Below are positions 6,002 to 13,476 of a stretch of DNA of 33,429 nucleotides, one piece after another (position 1 is the stretch's first letter; each line of letters starts with the position of its first letter). The notes beneath the pieces were generated by a model. It had not been told where the DNA came from, searched no databases, and saw nothing but the letters and a program-made list of their open reading frames with translations. The stretch comes from an uncultured Acidimicrobiales bacterium (lineage in GTDB: Bacteria; Actinomycetota; Acidimicrobiia; Acidimicrobiales; SHLQ01): assembly GCA_938040365.1 (NCBI GenBank), contig CALHXU010000037.1, positions 1-33,429 of the forward strand, given 5' to 3'. The position numbers and the translations under genes are program-made.

Positions 6002-7975
6002 ATGTCTGACTCGACATCAGAAGACAACAACGCAAAGGATGATCCGTCCGAGGACCTTCGGCGCACCCGCATCGATCGCTCGGCAGCGTCACTCGACGCG
6101 GAAGAAGAGCTGCTCGTCACCCGTCGCAAGCAGCTCGACAAGCTTCGTGAGCAGATCGAACGAACCCAAGGCGAACAGCGGGCCGAGCTTGCCCGAATCG
6201 AGGAGGGACGTCGCCAACTCAACGACCTCGCCGCCGAAGTCGAGCAACGCCGCTACGAAGTCGATGATTACCGGGCGCAACTGATCGAGGCCGAGAACGA
6301 CCTCAGCAGCCGCCGCGGCGCGCTTTCGAAAATGCGGGTCGAAGGCGACGCAACGACGAGCGCAGATGCTGAAGAAAACGCTGACGAGCTGGCCGCGGAA
6401 CGCGCCGCGATTGAGCAGCAAACGACCGAACTCCGAGAGCTGCGCGCCACGCTCGATTATGACCGAGTGCAGCTCGAGAAGCGCACAAAAGAGCTCGAGC
6501 GCCGAACCGATGAGCTCGATGCTGAGAAGAAGCAGCTGCGCGATGAAACTGCAGATGAGTCCGCGAACCTGAGCGAAGCAAAGGCGGCGCGAGCTGAAGC
6601 GAAGGCCGAGCGTGAGAAGCTCGAAGCTGAGCTTTCCGAACTCGAAGAGTTGCGCGTTGAAGTCGCAAATGCAACAGGTGAGGTCGAGGCGCTGAAATCC
6701 ATCGCGTCAGACTCGGGCGGCAAGGAAGACGCGAGCGGGGTGCTTCTCGACGAGGCCGAGGTAGAGAAGCGAAAGAAGGCGGTAAAGCGTCTGAAGAAGT
6801 CTCTGGCCAAAGATGAAGAAGAGATCAACGCACGGACCGCCGAGCTCAACAAAAAGCGAGACGAGATCGCTGGTCAAGACGCCGACGTCACCCAAGCCGC
6901 CACAGCCCTCGAGGAGCGCACGGCTGCACTCGAATCGGCAGAGGCGGTCGTCGTTGCAGACGAGCGGGCGCTCGCTGCACGTCAGGCCCAACTCGAAACC
7001 GACACGAACTCGCTCGAGACTCGGTCGAGCGAACTCGAAGATCGTCAGGCCGCCCTTGAGGAGCAGCGGGCACAGCTCGTCGAGAGCGAAGCCGAACTCG
7101 ACGAACTACGAACTCAGATGGAGATGCTCGATTCTGAACGCCAGCAACTCGACGACGACGCTGCGCTGCTCTCTCATCAACGCGCCCAGATCGACTTTGA
7201 GAAGGCGCAGCTCGCTGGTTCATCTGCCGAGCTCGAAGATCAGCGGAACATGTCGATCGAACAGCGCGAGCACATCGAGGCCGAGCAAGCGTTGCTTATC
7301 GAGCAGAAGGAAGCGCTCGCCGAGCAGCGCCGACAGCTCGGCCAGCAGGCCGAGTTCGTTGCCCGCCAGCAACACCAACTGACCGAGCGTCGCCGTCAGC
7401 TCGATGAGGAGGGCGACATCCTCGACGAACGTGCAGCGCAGTATGAGCGGGATCGAGGCGTCCTCGACGAAAAGCTCGAACTCCTCGCTACCCAGCAAAC
7501 AGACTTTGAAGATGCCGAGAGCCACACCACCGCTGAGCTCGCTCAGCTGAGCAACGTGCGGGCCGAGGTAAATAGTCGGCGTGAGGTCATTAAGGGCGAA
7601 GAGGCTGAGCTCCGCAAGCTCATGGCGATCGTCAATGACCGCCGCGAAACGCTGAACACCAATCAGCTCGAGTTCGACCGCAAACAGACCGAGATCGCCG
7701 CCGAGAGCGGCCGCCTTGATTCATTGCGTGCCGACAACAGTGAGGAGAAGCGACGTCTCGACGCAGAGCGCATTCACCTCGACGAACTTGCGAAGCGCCT
7801 TCGGGCCGAAGAGCGTGCGCTCAACGAGGAGCGCACTCGTATCGCAGAGATGTGGGAGCTCGTTGGACGCCATCGCGAACAGGCCCGCCAGATCATCACG
7901 GCGCTCGGCCCAGAGGCCATGGGGGCTTTCGACGACGGCCTCAGCGGCCTAGACGCAATCGACGGCGGCGCTTAG
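6002..7975 (+). CDS. Long coiled-coil protein (657 aa), second of a tandem pair
   Basis: Same design as the preceding gene, 57 bases downstream: a short acidic N-terminus, then coiled coil from about residue 15 to 635, with no enzymatic or membrane domain. The C-terminal motif ERTRIAEMWELVGRHRE has its Trp at 618, and Leu and Pro downstream (ALGP) match SLAP in the partner. The tail here is short and Gly/Asp-rich and lacks the IDLT words. The ribosome site AAGGA lies seven bases before the ATG. The two genes look like one operon arising by duplication and divergence. Such composition is often labelled SMC-like in automatic annotation, but there are no Walker motifs. Function unknown. Confidence 0.8.
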   Translation: MSDSTSEDNNAKDDPSEDLRRTRIDRSAASLDAEEELLVTRRKQLDKLREQIERTQGEQRAELARIEEGRRQLNDLAAEVEQRRYEVDDYRAQLIEAENDLSSRRGALSKMRVEGDATTSADAEENADELAAERAAIEQQTTELRELRATLDYDRVQLEKRTKELERRTDELDAEKKQLRDETADESANLSEAKAARAEAKAEREKLEAELSELEELRVEVANATGEVEALKSIASDSGGKEDASGVLLDEAEVEKRKKAVKRLKKSLAKDEEEINARTAELNKKRDEIAGQDADVTQAATALEERTAALESAEAVVVADERALAARQAQLETDTNSLETRSSELEDRQAALEEQRAQLVESEAELDELRTQMEMLDSERQQLDDDAALLSHQRAQIDFEKAQLAGSSAELEDQRNMSIEQREHIEAEQALLIEQKEALAEQRRQLGQQAEFVARQQHQLTERRRQLDEEGDILDERAAQYERDRGVLDEKLELLATQQTDFEDAESHTTAELAQLSNVRAEVNSRREVIKGEEAELRKLMAIVNDRRETLNTNQLEFDRKQTEIAAESGRLDSLRADNSEEKRRLDAERIHLDELAKRLRAEERALNEERTRIAEMWELVGRHREQARQIITALGPEAMGAFDDGLSGLDAIDGGA

Positions 7976-7987
7976 GCCCCAGCTATC

Positions 7988-8031
7988 ACGCCGACCGGCC
8001 CAGTAAGACACGCCCACCGGCCCGGACAGAC
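7988..8031. repeat. 22-bp imperfect tandem repeat
   Basis: Two adjacent copies (7988-8009 and 8010-8031) agree at 18 of 22 positions; each begins ACGCC and contains ACCGGCCC. They fill most of the 69-base gap between two convergent genes. Confidence 0.6.
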
Positions 8032-8044
8032 CAAACGGTGTGGA

Positions 8045-8377
8045 TTAACTAGGTACGTCAGCTTCGCTGAACGAGCATGGAAGCGACACGCCGTCGAAGA
8101 GTTGACGCTGTTCGAGCGAGAGGCTCTCGGGGTTCTCACGCAGTAGCTCATCGAGTTCGACAAAATCGTTGAAGCCAAGTTCAGAGGCGGCGGTGTAGAA
8201 CGCGCACTGGCAGAACTCGCTGGCGTCGTCGCCGTCTTGGGCGGCTTCGCAGGCGCTGACGAACTGGCGCTCGACGCGCCCGCCTTGGTCGGCGAAGCTA
8301 CTCGGGACGCCTTCGCTCGTGCACGCTGCGAGTGCGAGGCCAAATGCGACAAGGGTGAGTCGAAGTGATCGAGACAT
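8045..8377 (-). CDS. Small secreted lipoprotein, unknown function
   Basis: 110 residues. A lipoprotein signal peptide is visible: SRSLR, a hydrophobic stretch, and the lipobox LAAC with the lipidated Cys at residue 19. The mature part contains paired cysteines (ACEAAQ, then FCQCAFY, and SLPCSF near the end), suggesting disulfides or a small metal site. FCQC with a downstream Cys resembles a group of short actinobacterial lipoproteins, but no function can be given. No ribosome site precedes the ATG. A TANNNT promoter element lies 8 bases upstream, so the mRNA is probably leaderless. It is convergent with the coiled-coil gene. Confidence 0.8.
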   Translation of the reverse strand: MSRSLRLTLVAFGLALAACTSEGVPSSFADQGGRVERQFVSACEAAQDGDDASEFCQCAFYTAASELGFNDFVELDELLRENPESLSLEQRQLFDGVSLPCSFSEADVPS

Positions 8378-8385
8378 AGATGGGA

Positions 8386-8391
8386 ATGCTA
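8386..8391 (-). promoter_or_regulatory. -10 element for a leaderless lipoprotein mRNA
   Basis: Reads TAGCAT on the minus strand, with 8 bases between it and the ATG at 8377. It overlaps the last codons of the upstream glycosylase gene. Confidence 0.5.
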
Positions 8392-9054
8392 GCGGATCGC
8401 GGCGAGCTTCTTTGCTCTCGAAAAGATGTCATCGAGCATCGGTTCGGTCAATCGGCCGGTGAACGTGTTTTGTTGGCTCACGTGATAGCTGCACAGGAGT
8501 GTGAGCCGGTCCGATATCTCCACCTCCACGCCGTGGCCGAACTTGGGTCGGGGTGAGATATCAAAGTGCCGGGCAACCGCGGTTGTTCCGATGCCGCCGA
8601 GGGTCACAATGACGCACAGGTTGGGAAGCGCTTCGAGTTCTCTGGTGAGAAATGACCGACACGTGTTTTGTTCGGTGGCGGTCGGTTTGTTGTCGGGAGG
8701 TGCGCACTTCACGGCGCTCGTCACCCAAACGTTGGAGAGCTCGAGACCGTCATCGACCCCCGTTGCTTCTGGTTGGTTGGCAAGCCCAGCGCGGTAGAGG
8801 CCGCCATAGAGCCAATCGCCGGACCGGTCGCCGGTGAACATGCGGCCAGTCCGGTTAGCGCCGTGGGCTGCCGGGGCGAGACCAACGACCGCAATCGCCG
8901 CCTTCGGGTCCCCAAACCCGGTGACCGGCTTACCCCAATACCGTTCGTCTCGGTACGCCGCCCGCTTTTCTTCTGCCACCCTTTCTCGCCATTCCACGAG
9001 GCGCGGGCAGAGGTGGCAGGCTTCAATTTCTAAGTTCACGCTACGTAGGGCCAT
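8389..9054 (-). CDS. Uracil-DNA glycosylase, family 5 (UDGb type)
   Basis: Removes uracil and related damaged bases from DNA as the first step of base-excision repair. 221 residues. Four cysteines (13, 16, 117, 132) fit the 4Fe-4S cluster of family 4/5 enzymes. Motif A is GLAPAAHGANRTGR (58-71), with Ala instead of the catalytic acid as in family 5. The distal motif HVSQQNTFTGRLT has His191. The ATG at 9054 fits the family N-terminus (EACHLCPRL follows). The frame stays open further upstream, but that part would overlap the divergent gene and does not look like protein. A TANNNT element 7 bases upstream suggests a leaderless mRNA. Confidence 0.9.
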   Translation of the reverse strand: MALRSVNLEIEACHLCPRLVEWRERVAEEKRAAYRDERYWGKPVTGFGDPKAAIAVVGLAPAAHGANRTGRMFTGDRSGDWLYGGLYRAGLANQPEATGVDDGLELSNVWVTSAVKCAPPDNKPTATEQNTCRSFLTRELEALPNLCVIVTLGGIGTTAVARHFDISPRPKFGHGVEVEISDRLTLLCSYHVSQQNTFTGRLTEPMLDDIFSRAKKLAAIR

Positions 9055-9061
9055 CGGACGC

Positions 9062-9067
9062 AACGTA
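9062..9067 (-). promoter_or_regulatory. -10 element for the glycosylase gene
   Basis: Reads TACGTT on the minus strand, 7 bases before the ATG at 9054. It lies in a 34-base divergent spacer. Confidence 0.45.
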
Positions 9068-9074
9068 GTGGCGC

Positions 9075-9080
9075 TAGCGT
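9075..9080 (+). promoter_or_regulatory. -10 element for the histidine phosphatase operon
   Basis: Reads TAGCGT, 8 bases before the ATG at 9089. There is no ribosome site, so a leaderless start is likely. Confidence 0.45.
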
Positions 9081-9088
9081 GAAATGCA

Positions 9089-9733
9089 ATGCCAAAGAAG
9101 AATCCGCCCAAACCAACGGTCGTCTTGTTTGTCCGGCACGGCCAGACTCCAACGACCGGAAAGAAGCTTCCCGGGCGAGCGCCGGGCCTGCACCTCGCTG
9201 AGCGGGGTGTTCGCCAAGCCGAAGCCGTCGGGCAGCGTATCGCCGCGCTCAATGGCGTGAAAGCGATCTACTCGTCGCCGATGGAACGCACCCAGGAAAC
9301 CGCCGCCCCGATTGCGAAGGCCTGCAAGCTGCGCGTCAGGACGCATAGGGGTTTGATCGAAGCCGACTTTGGTACGTGGACGGGTAAGAACCTTTCGTCG
9401 CTTCGCAAGCTGCCCGAGTGGACGACCGTGCAGAATTATCCGAGCGGATTCCGTTTCCCGCGCGGCGAGTCCTTTTCAGAAATGCAGACTCGAATGACCG
9501 GAGCGATCACCGAACTCGTGGGAAAGCACCCGGGCGAGACGATCGTTGCGGTCTCCCACGCCGACACGATCAAAGCCGCGGTCGCCGATGCGGTCGGGAC
9601 ACCGCTCGACTTGTTCCAACGCATCGTCATCTCGCCGTGCTCGGTGAGCGCGGTGATGTACACCATGAACGGCCCGATCGTGCTCGCGATCAATTCGACC
9701 GGCGATGACCTCGCTGCGTTGGTCCCGAGCTAG
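9089..9733 (+). CDS. Histidine phosphatase family protein (MSMEG_4193 / Rv2135c type)
   Basis: Phosphoglycerate-mutase-fold phosphatase of 214 residues. The catalytic RHG motif is FVRHGQT near residue 14, with the second His in SHADTIK. The acid/base region is YSSPMERTQETA, then GLIEADFGTWTG. The true substrate of this actinobacterial subfamily is not established as far as I recall. It opens a three-gene run with the DUF3090 protein (9-base gap) and the SCO1664-type protein, an arrangement conserved in actinobacteria. Despite the fold it is unlikely to be a glycolytic mutase. Confidence 0.88.
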   Translation: MPKKNPPKPTVVLFVRHGQTPTTGKKLPGRAPGLHLAERGVRQAEAVGQRIAALNGVKAIYSSPMERTQETAAPIAKACKLRVRTHRGLIEADFGTWTGKNLSSLRKLPEWTTVQNYPSGFRFPRGESFSEMQTRMTGAITELVGKHPGETIVAVSHADTIKAAVADAVGTPLDLFQRIVISPCSVSAVMYTMNGPIVLAINSTGDDLAALVPS

Positions 9734-9742
9734 GGCAAGCTC

Positions 9743-10228
9743 ATGGACTTTGAAATTGGCCATGTCGATTCGTTCACGACGGGAACCGTTGGCCCGAAGG
9801 GGCAGCGAACCTTCTTTCTTCAGGCGACCGCCGACGGTCGCACCGTTTCGCTCAAGCTCGAAAAGCAGCAGGTGAGCGCTATGGCCGACCATCTTTCGAA
9901 CCTTCTCGCCGACCTGCCAGAGATCGACGCAACGGAATGGACGAGTGCACCTCAGCTCGCCGAACCGGTCGAGCCAATGTGGGCTGTAGGCGCAATGGGC
10001 GCGATGTATGACAACGGCTCGGACAACATCGTGGTGATGGCCGAGGAGGTCGTCGAAGACCCCGACCTCGAAAATGCGGCGACGGCGACGTTTCTCTTAG
10101 GCCGGGCGCAGACCCTCGCCTTCATCGAAAGAGCCCGCGAAGTCGTCGGCGCGGGCCGCCCTCCGTGTGCGTGGTGTTCGCGCCCGCTCAACTACGGCGA
10201 AGATGGCTTCTGTCCTTGCTGGAACTAA
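9743..10228 (+). CDS. DUF3090 family protein
   Basis: 161 residues, function unknown. The N-terminus fits DUF3090 (FEIGHVDSFTTGTVGPKGQR, then FFLQA), and the C-terminus has cysteine pairs (PPCAWCSRP, then FCPCWN) that could bind zinc. It is the middle gene of the conserved phosphatase/DUF3090/SCO1664 cluster. The short gaps on both sides (9 and 19 bases) imply one transcript. An AGGG about ten bases before the ATG may serve as ribosome site. Confidence 0.88.
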   Translation: MDFEIGHVDSFTTGTVGPKGQRTFFLQATADGRTVSLKLEKQQVSAMADHLSNLLADLPEIDATEWTSAPQLAEPVEPMWAVGAMGAMYDNGSDNIVVMAEEVVEDPDLENAATATFLLGRAQTLAFIERAREVVGAGRPPCAWCSRPLNYGEDGFCPCWN

Positions 10229-10247
10229 CCGTGACCGGAGTTCCGAG

Positions 10248-10997
10248 GTGACAGAAGAGGAGCCTGAGAGCCCGTTTCGGTCCCGCGGCCCACTCACGAC
10301 CGAGGAGGCCCTGGCGATCCTGTCCAGTTCCGAAATCGAGATCCTGGGGCGTATGCCATACAGCTCGAACGGAACGTTTCTCGTCGATCTGACCGTCGAC
10401 GATGACGTACCCGCCCAAGCGATCTACAAGCCCGAAGCTGGCGAGCAACCGCTCTGGGACTTCCCCGGGTCGCTCTACCGCCGCGAAGTCGGCGCGTTTC
10501 ACCTGTCACAACAGCTGGGGTGGGGCTCGGTCCCGCCAACCGCAGAGGTCGAGGGTCCGCTCGGAATTGGTTCCCTGCAACTGTTCATCCCAACGGTCTT
10601 CGAAGAGCACTACTTCACGATGTTGGAAGACGAATCCTTCCACCCGGTGTTCAAAGAAATCTGTGCGTTTGACTTCGTTGCGAACAACACGGATCGAAAA
10701 TCAGGACACGTGCTGCTCGGCGAAGACGGCGAACTTTGGGCGATCGATAACGGCCTGAGCTTCCATCAAGAGTTCAAGCTCCGAACGGTCATCTGGGACT
10801 TCGCCGGCGACGACCTCCCCGAGTCGATAACCGAAAGCTTGACCACCTTCCTCGATGATGGCATCTGCGATGAATTAGCAGCGCTCCTCAATCCATTCGA
10901 ACGCGACGCCGTCCTCACGAGAGCCCGTTCGCTCCTCCACGCTGGCGTCTTCCCAACCGACCCAACCGGCCGCCGCTACCCCTGGCCCATGGTCTGA
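10248..10997 (+). CDS. SCO1664 family protein, PI3/4-kinase-like fold
   Basis: 249 residues from a GTG start that has GGAG seven bases upstream. The frame is open further upstream, but that would overlap the DUF3090 gene. Family landmarks are IYKPEAGEQPLWDFPGSLYR (probable ATP-site lysine), REVGAFHLSQQLGW, and the kinase-like catalytic segment FDFVANNTDRKSGHVL followed by the metal-binding-like IDNGLSFH. The fold is related to phosphatidylinositol-kinase-like enzymes, but the substrate is unknown. It is the last gene of the trio. Its TGA stop is part of a large hairpin that probably ends the operon. Confidence 0.88.
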   Translation: MTEEEPESPFRSRGPLTTEEALAILSSSEIEILGRMPYSSNGTFLVDLTVDDDVPAQAIYKPEAGEQPLWDFPGSLYRREVGAFHLSQQLGWGSVPPTAEVEGPLGIGSLQLFIPTVFEEHYFTMLEDESFHPVFKEICAFDFVANNTDRKSGHVLLGEDGELWAIDNGLSFHQEFKLRTVIWDFAGDDLPESITESLTTFLDDGICDELAALLNPFERDAVLTRARSLLHAGVFPTDPTGRRYPWPMV

Positions 10998-11052
10998 TTT
11001 CCTTCGATTGGTAGGGCCTCCGGCCCCGATTATGCCAATCTCGCAAATCAGA
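10993..11052 (+). terminator. Three-tier hairpin at the end of the DUF3090/SCO1664 operon
   Basis: Nested stems: TCTGATTT with AAATCAGA (8 bp), GATTGG with CCAATC (6 bp), and GGGCC with GGCCC (5 bp, loop TCC). It begins two bases before the stop codon. There is no T-run, so it may stabilise the 3' end or belong to the repeat island that follows rather than act as an intrinsic terminator. Confidence 0.4.
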
Positions 11053-11140
11053 CTCATCCCCTTCGGGGACCGTTCCAGTGCCACGGAGGCGGTCCGGCGG
11101 AGCCGGTGCTTTCGCCCTTGTAGCCAAGGACTGTTCACAT

Positions 11141-11181
11141 CTACCGGCGGATTTGGGGTCTGACCCCAAATCCGCCGGTAG
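11141..11181. repeat. Perfect 41-bp palindrome
   Basis: Two 20-base arms (beginning CTACCGGCGG and ending TTTGGGGTC before the centre) flank a single T at 11161 with no mismatch. The core GGGGTC-T-GACCCC extends outward through AAATCC. There is no T-run and no gene overlaps it. It resembles REP-type intergenic repeats more than a terminator. Confidence 0.9.
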
Positions 11182-11243
11182 TCGCGATTTAGGCGTGGAG
11201 GGGACGAGGGCTTTCCTGCCACGGCCAAGCCGGGGCCTCGGCA

Positions 11244-11304
11244 GCGCTGAGGTGCGATGCCGGAGGTGACAGGTCAGAGCGCTGAGGGGCGATGCCGAAG
11301 GTGA
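11244..11304. repeat. 35-bp-period imperfect tandem repeat
   Basis: GCGCTGAGG starts at 11244 and again at 11279. The first 26 bases of the two copies agree at 24 positions (both contain GCGATGCCG and AGGTGA), and the end of the second copy diverges. Confidence 0.6.
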
Positions 11305-11373
11305 TGGGCGTGTGCGATCGAAGCCGACTTTGGTGAAGCGAAGCGGAACCCGAGGCGAGATCGTGCGTGGCCA

Positions 11374-11439
11374 GCGCCGAAGGGAGCGCGACTCAGCGCG
11401 TGCTTGGCCCGCGCCGAAGGGAGCGCAGCTCGGCGCGGT
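11374..11439. repeat. 37-bp-period imperfect tandem repeat with hairpin potential
   Basis: GCGCCGAAGGGAGCGC occurs at 11374 and 11411. The second copy can fold GCGCCGA with TCGGCGC, and the first forms the same stem with one mismatch. Confidence 0.55.
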
Positions 11440-11452
11440 CAAAGGAAAACGC

Positions 11453-11479
11453 AAAAGCCCCCGGCCTTAGCCGGGGGCT
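11453..11479 (-). terminator. Intrinsic terminator of etfBA
   Basis: A perfect 10-bp GC-rich stem AGCCCCCGGC/GCCGGGGGCT with a 4-base loop is followed on the minus strand by TTTTGCGTTTT. It lies 22 bases past the etfA stop codon. Confidence 0.85.
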
Positions 11480-11501
11480 CTTACAGCTCTTGGGAGCTTT
11501 G

Positions 11502-12473
11502 TTAGCCGCGTGCTTTAAGTGCTTCGATGAGCTTTGGCATGACGCTGTGCACGTCGCCGACAATGCCGAGGTCGGCTACGCCGAAGATGGGTGCTTCCTC
11601 ATCTTTGTTGATGGCGATGATGTGCTTTGAGCCCTTCATGCCAACGAGGTGCTGGGTGGCGCCAGAGATTCCGAGTGCCAGGTAGACGTCGGGCTTGACG
11701 ACCTTGCCAGTCTGTCCAACCTGGGAGCTGTAGGGCACCCAACCTGCGTCGACGATCGCTCGGGAGGCACCTGCAGCGCCACCGACGAGGCCGGCCATCT
11801 CTTCGACCATCGAGAACTTCTCGGCGTCGCCGAGACCACGGCCACCAGCGACGACAAAGCCAGCTTCGTCGAGCTTTGGACCATCGCTCTCTTCGACGAA
11901 CCGGTCGATGACTTCAGCTGCGCCTGCGGCTCCAACATCTGCGGTTGCAAGGTCGGCAGCGGCTGCTGGACCACCGCCGGTTTCTTCGGCTGCGAACGAC
12001 TTTGGTCGAACGAGCGCAATCTGTGCCTTGCCGCCGGTGAACTTGGTCTTGACGTTTGTCGTGCCGCCAAAGACAGGTTCGGTTCCGACGAGCGCATCAC
12101 CGTCAACTTCGAGGTCGACGACGTTGCTGATCACCGGCGCATCGAGTGCAACCGACAATCGAGCAGCCACATCGCGGCCGTCGTAGGTCGTACCGGCGAG
12201 GAGTGCGTCAGGGCCAACACCGGCGTCGATGGCCGCTGCGATTGCAGCTGCCACGTGCACGCCTTGGAGACCAGAGCCGAGATCGCCTGTCGCATGAACC
12301 GTGCCGGCGCCGTGAGCACCCGCAGATTGGTTGATCGCATCGGTCGTTGCCGAGCCGAGTACGACATCGACCGAATCCGAGAGATCGCGAGCCTTAGCCA
12401 GCATCTCGGTGGTGAGCGTTGAAAGCTCGCCTTCGACAACTTCTCCGTAAACCCAAATTGATGAGATTCCCAT
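11502..12473 (-). CDS. etfA: Electron transfer flavoprotein, alpha subunit
   Basis: The FAD-carrying subunit of the cytoplasmic EtfAB dimer, which passes electrons from acyl-CoA and related dehydrogenases to the quinone pool. 323 residues, the normal length. The C-terminal FAD domain shows [42 protein letters not shown] and [20 protein letters not shown]. The N-terminal domain carries an Ala/Gly-rich stretch near residues 165-185. The ATG lies two bases after the etfB stop, so translation is coupled; a GAAGG within etfB serves as ribosome site. An intrinsic terminator follows. Confidence 0.95.
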   Translation of the reverse strand: MGISSIWVYGEVVEGELSTLTTEMLAKARDLSDSVDVVLGSATTDAINQSAGAHGAGTVHATGDLGSGLQGVHVAAAIAAAIDAGVGPDALLAGTTYDGRDVAARLSVALDAPVISNVVDLEVDGDALVGTEPVFGGTTNVKTKFTGGKAQIALVRPKSFAAEETGGGPAAAADLATADVGAAGAAEVIDRFVEESDGPKLDEAGFVVAGGRGLGDAEKFSMVEEMAGLVGGAAGASRAIVDAGWVPYSSQVGQTGKVVKPDVYLALGISGATQHLVGMKGSKHIIAINKDEEAPIFGVADLGIVGDVHSVMPKLIEALKARG

Positions 12474-12475
12474 GT

Positions 12476-13255
12476 TTAGAGCACCTTCAGTTCTTCAAGG
12501 AACGCAATGATGCGCTCGTGGGCGTCGCCCTCGTCAACAACTTTTTCGCCCGCTTCGCGAGCTTCGGCTTGTTCGATCTCGATGATCTCTTGACCGCCGC
12601 CCGCAGTGCCGACCGTGGCCGGATCGATTGAAAGGTCGGCGAGCGTCACCTCGTCGACCGGCTTCGACTTTGCCGCCATGATTCCCTTGAACGATGGGTA
12701 GCGAGGTTCGACAACGCCGGCAGTAACCGAGACGAGACATGGCGTTGGGCAGTTGACCGAATCAAATCCAGATTCGGTCTGGCGCTTTACCGCAACCGTT
12801 CCGTCTCCGACCTCGATCGACTTTGCGAAGGTCACCGATGGCAAGCCCATCACGGCGGCGATCTGTTCGGGCACGGTACCGGTATAGCCGTCGCTCGATT
12901 CGGTAGCGGCGAGTACGAGGTCGGGCTCAGCGCGAGCAATCGCCGCGGCGAGGACCTTTGCGGTCGACAACGCATCGGACCCAGCAAGCGCATCGTCGCT
13001 CACGAGGATTGCATCATCGGCACCCATGGCCAGCGCAGTGCGCAGGCCTGCGGTTTCTTGATTCGGAGCCATGGACACGAGCGTGACCTTGCCTCCACCT
13101 GCGGCCTCGACCAGTTGCAACGCCATCTCGACTCCATAGGAGTCGGATTCGTCGAGAATCGGCTTCGAATCTCGATTGAGCGTTTTGGTCTCGGGATTCA
13201 GCGAACCGACCTCGGCCGGATCGGGAATCTGTTTCACACATACAGCGACGTTCAT
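12476..13255 (-). CDS. etfB: Electron transfer flavoprotein, beta subunit
   Basis: AMP-binding partner of EtfA. 259 residues with the family start NVAVCVKQIPDP, the segment DSYGVEMALQL, and the nucleotide-region motif ATESSDGYTGTVPEQIAAVMG. The C-terminus is the usual helical arm (AGEKVVDEGDAHERIIAFLEE). It is first in the etfBA operon. The 221-base spacer to the divergent lipid kinase gene must hold its promoter, but I could not pick out a clear -10/-35 pair. Confidence 0.95.
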   Translation of the reverse strand: MNVAVCVKQIPDPAEVGSLNPETKTLNRDSKPILDESDSYGVEMALQLVEAAGGGKVTLVSMAPNQETAGLRTALAMGADDAILVSDDALAGSDALSTAKVLAAAIARAEPDLVLAATESSDGYTGTVPEQIAAVMGLPSVTFAKSIEVGDGTVAVKRQTESGFDSVNCPTPCLVSVTAGVVEPRYPSFKGIMAAKSKPVDEVTLADLSIDPATVGTAGGGQEIIEIEQAEAREAGEKVVDEGDAHERIIAFLEELKVL

Positions 13256-13476
13256 TGGCGTAGCATGCCCCTTGTTAGAGTTGAGTTAGGTTGGCGGCGC
13301 GCGCTCAATTTTGAACACCGTCGCACTGCTCAAGATAGTTGGACTTCGAAGCAAAACCTCAAAGCCCAAACCCGCCCTACCGGTGAGTAACCGATCGCGG
13401 GAACATGAGCAACTCGTCGATTTTTCCACAACACCGAGAGTGAGAGCGGACCGAACCCGACCATGAGGCCCGGATT

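Larger units (their letters stand above)
10998..11452. other. Gene-free, repeat-rich intergenic island
   Basis: I see no credible protein gene in these ~455 bases. The open frames lack recognisable sequence and run straight through palindromes. The stretch holds the hairpin above, CCCC-TTC-GGGG and CCGGC-GGA-GCCGG mini-hairpins (11058-11106), a 41-bp palindrome, and two pairs of 35-37-bp imperfect tandem repeats. Confidence 0.7.

Noticed and set aside
10915-11454. Minus-strand open frames across the gene-free island
   Set aside because: They run through a perfect palindrome and tandem repeats, overlap the 3' end of the SCO1664-type gene, and have no recognisable protein features.
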